A stretch of DNA of 42,963 nt from Gnetum montanum (taxonomy: Eukaryota > Streptophyta > Gnetopsida > Gnetales > Gnetaceae). The position numbers were made by a program, and so were the translations under genes. Of this stretch, positions 41,450-42,963 are shown piece by piece. The notes beneath the pieces were generated by a model, which was not told the DNA's origin, ran no database searches, and saw only the letters and a program-made list of their open reading frames with translations. The stretch's first letter is position 1. Each line of letters starts with the position of its first letter. The stretch is taken from assembly GCA_015680685.1 (NCBI GenBank), contig MNCI01008319.1, positions 45,367-88,329 of the forward strand, given 5' to 3'.

Positions 41450-42350
41450 ATTTGAACCACCTAGTTGGAAGGCTAATTATGAATGTACAACCCTCATAGC
41501 ATTTTTTTGCTATGGCTATGGAAGAATTTCACCTTGCATGGATGTAGCATGAGGTAATTGGGTCGAGGGTTGAGAGATATGTGCAAAAAAATGTGGAGGG
41601 TGGTATGGATATGGGTTCTCTCCTTGAGTAGATGGTGAATGTGTTTGGTGGTACTCTGGAGGGTAATAGTGATGCTGAAATGAGGTGTGGCTTAAAAAAC
41701 TTCTTGGAGAGATGGGTTGCTAAACATAGTACCCATATGGATCTAGTTGCTTATAAGGGTATTGCTATCTTGGTGGTGGCATTCCCCATGATTCTAGTTG
41801 GTGCCATTGTTGATATTACTCATAGGATTATAGTGGAGCTCCACTTGGATAATAAGCTTGTTGGTGTTGTGGAACTACCTCAGATTGCCTTGAGGATAGG
41901 GCAATCATCTCGATGCTTGCCCCCTTGCTAGTTATGGATTCAATGCGTACACTCCAAACTCTTGTAAGTGTGACACCATAAGAAAACATCCCTTTGGATG
42001 TTCATATTCATAAATTTCACAACCTATATATCTTTGGACTCTATCTCCACAACTTCTTCTACTACAATAGCTTTGCCCTTACCTCTTCGATAGGCACATT
42101 TAGCTTCATTCTACCCCTGACGATTATGATCACTATTTTTCTCTTTGTATTCTTCAACAATATTTATAGTAGTTTGGTATTTTTCATTCCAAAATTCCCA
42201 TAATTTATCAACCTTTGCCAAAATATCAAAGATAGATTTTTGGATAGGCAAGGTTTTCCTGTTCATCGCTTCATCTAGTGATGACTTCTTCTTGTCACAA
42301 AATTGGACCTTCCTTTTTCTTATAGAAAGGTTCCAATTATACTCTTTGAA
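41450..42350 (-). pseudogene. gag: gag C-terminal part of E3
   Basis: Traces match E2 gag: NRKTLPIQKSIFDILAKVDK then INIVEEYKEKNSDH (about 42270-42150) against E2 10240-10360; RGKGKAIVVEEVVEIES against E2 KGKGKMAITEEVVDSD; then the Pro/Gln-rich tail. The frame is broken by stops. Homology ends near 42350-42365, where the repeat array begins, so the gag core is absent or displaced beyond the window. Confidence 0.55.
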
Positions 42351-42379
42351 TCACCATCAAATTTGGATCATTAGGTCTT

Positions 42380-42925
42380 AACTACAAATTTATCTAAGTG
42401 TCAAAATTGACAAATTTTTCTAAGCATTAAGACTATGCTCCCCATTGCTGGGACTACACTCTAGAGTGTAGTGAGCATAGTTAACATAGACAACCTAGAC
42501 TTGCAATATTTTTCTAAGTGTTAACAGTAGCTGTAGAATTTTCTAAGTGTCCTGACTATGCTTTCCCTACCAAGACCATGCTCTAGAGTGTAGTCAATGT
42601 AGTTTGCATACCAATGGATAGTTTTGTAGATTTTCCTAAGTGTCAAGCCAAAGGTTGTTGGGCTAGCTTGGGATGGAAGAAATAGTTCAACAAATTTTCT
42701 AACTTCTAAGGCTATGCTCCCTACTATGCTCCATAGCATAGTTAGAATAGGCTGCAAAAAGACATTAATTTTTGCCAAATTTTTCTAAATGTCAAAGCCA
42801 TGCTCTCACTGCTGGAACTATGCTCTAGAGTGTAGTTAGTGTAGTCTACATTGAAACACATTTTTTTGACAAAATTTGTCTAACTATTAGACTATGCTCT
42901 AGAGTGTAGTCAAGTAGGATTGCTT
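42380..42925. repeat. Degenerate tandem repeat array inside E3 gag
   Basis: The stretch is built of related units of roughly 75-150 bp. Each has a TTTTTCTAAGTGTC-like start (about 42388, 42415, 42507, 42538, 42631, 42694, 42777 and 42874) and a core like CTATGCTCTAGAGTGTAGTC. ACACTCTAGAGTGT at 42456-42469 is a perfect palindrome, and CTCTAGAG recurs near 42581, 42822 and 42896. Spacing is irregular. It could be a satellite fragment or part of another transposon inserted into gag. Confidence 0.6.
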
Positions 42926-42963
42926 CTAGAAGCCTCTAGAACTCAACACGGGCCTTCATCTTA

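Larger units (their letters stand above)
32032..42365 (-). mobile_element. E3: Athila-like Ty3/gypsy retrotransposon, minus strand, 5' part interrupted
   Basis: On the minus strand the order is gag tail (42350-41450), protease (41300-40697), linker, partial RT (40450-39730), RNase H (39729-39415), integrase (39045-38362), spacer (38361-35948), extra ORF (35947-33230), PPT and 3' LTR (32852-32032). RT before integrase marks Ty3/gypsy; the RNase H and integrase motifs and the long 3' extra ORF are like the Athila clade. Gag is cut near 42365 by a repeat array, and the 5' LTR is not in the window. Numerous stops and a deletion of the RT core show that this copy is dead. Confidence 0.85.

Overview
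The window is repeat-dense nuclear DNA from a flowering plant. I found no intact host gene, no functional RNA gene and no CRISPR array. Plant origin follows from nested Ty3/gypsy and Ty1/copia retrotransposons with plant-type primer-binding sites (tRNA-Asp-like and initiator-Met-like), a fragment of plant 5S rRNA sequence, and AT-rich spacers. The species cannot be told from the sequence. Five single-base Ns occur; three of them sit next to inverted or duplicated blocks and look like contig joins, as expected in an assembly of a heterozygous diploid.

Layout. (1) 1-5688, + strand: the 3' part of an Athila-like Ty3/gypsy element (E1), with a long non-coding spacer, a decayed extra ORF in the envelope position, a polypurine tract and a 3' LTR. 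An inverted segment between two Ns (4425-4617) is probably an assembly error. (2) 5689-7390: a solo-LTR-like repeat and an unrecognised decayed coding stretch on the minus strand. (3) 7391-14787, + strand: a complete related element (E2) with two LTRs and a 5-bp target duplication (GTTAA). It keeps gag and protease but has lost reverse transcriptase, RNase H and integrase. (4) 14788-22689: AT-rich spacer holding a minisatellite, a 5S-rRNA-derived (Cassandra-like) fragment, a possible SINE, and a minus-strand LTR with primer-binding site. (5) 22914-29542, + strand: a nearly full-length Ty1/copia element with gag, protease, integrase, RT and RNase H, broken by one frameshift and one stop. The block before it (22690-22912) repeats the block after it, which looks like an empty-site allele joined in. 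(6) 29766-32031: AT-rich spacer. (7) 32032 to about 42365, - strand: a third Athila-like element (E3) with 3' LTR, extra ORF, integrase, RNase H, partial RT, protease and gag tail; its gag is cut by a degenerate repeat array (about 42380-42925).

How the parts relate. E1, E2 and E3 share one plan: gag - protease - RT - RNase H - integrase - long spacer - extra ORF - PPT - LTR. Comparing the three copies inside this one window shows features that no single copy would reveal: a splice-acceptor-like sequence ending exactly at the ATG of the extra ORF, a conserved block of about 70 bp of non-coding sequence in the spacer, PPT-like sequences repeated inside the element, and palindromic motifs shared between the LTR promoter and the spacer in E1 and again, with a different palindrome, in E3. 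Together these suggest a regulated, spliced second transcript for the extra ORF. That is inference from sequence. All positions and identities were counted by eye.
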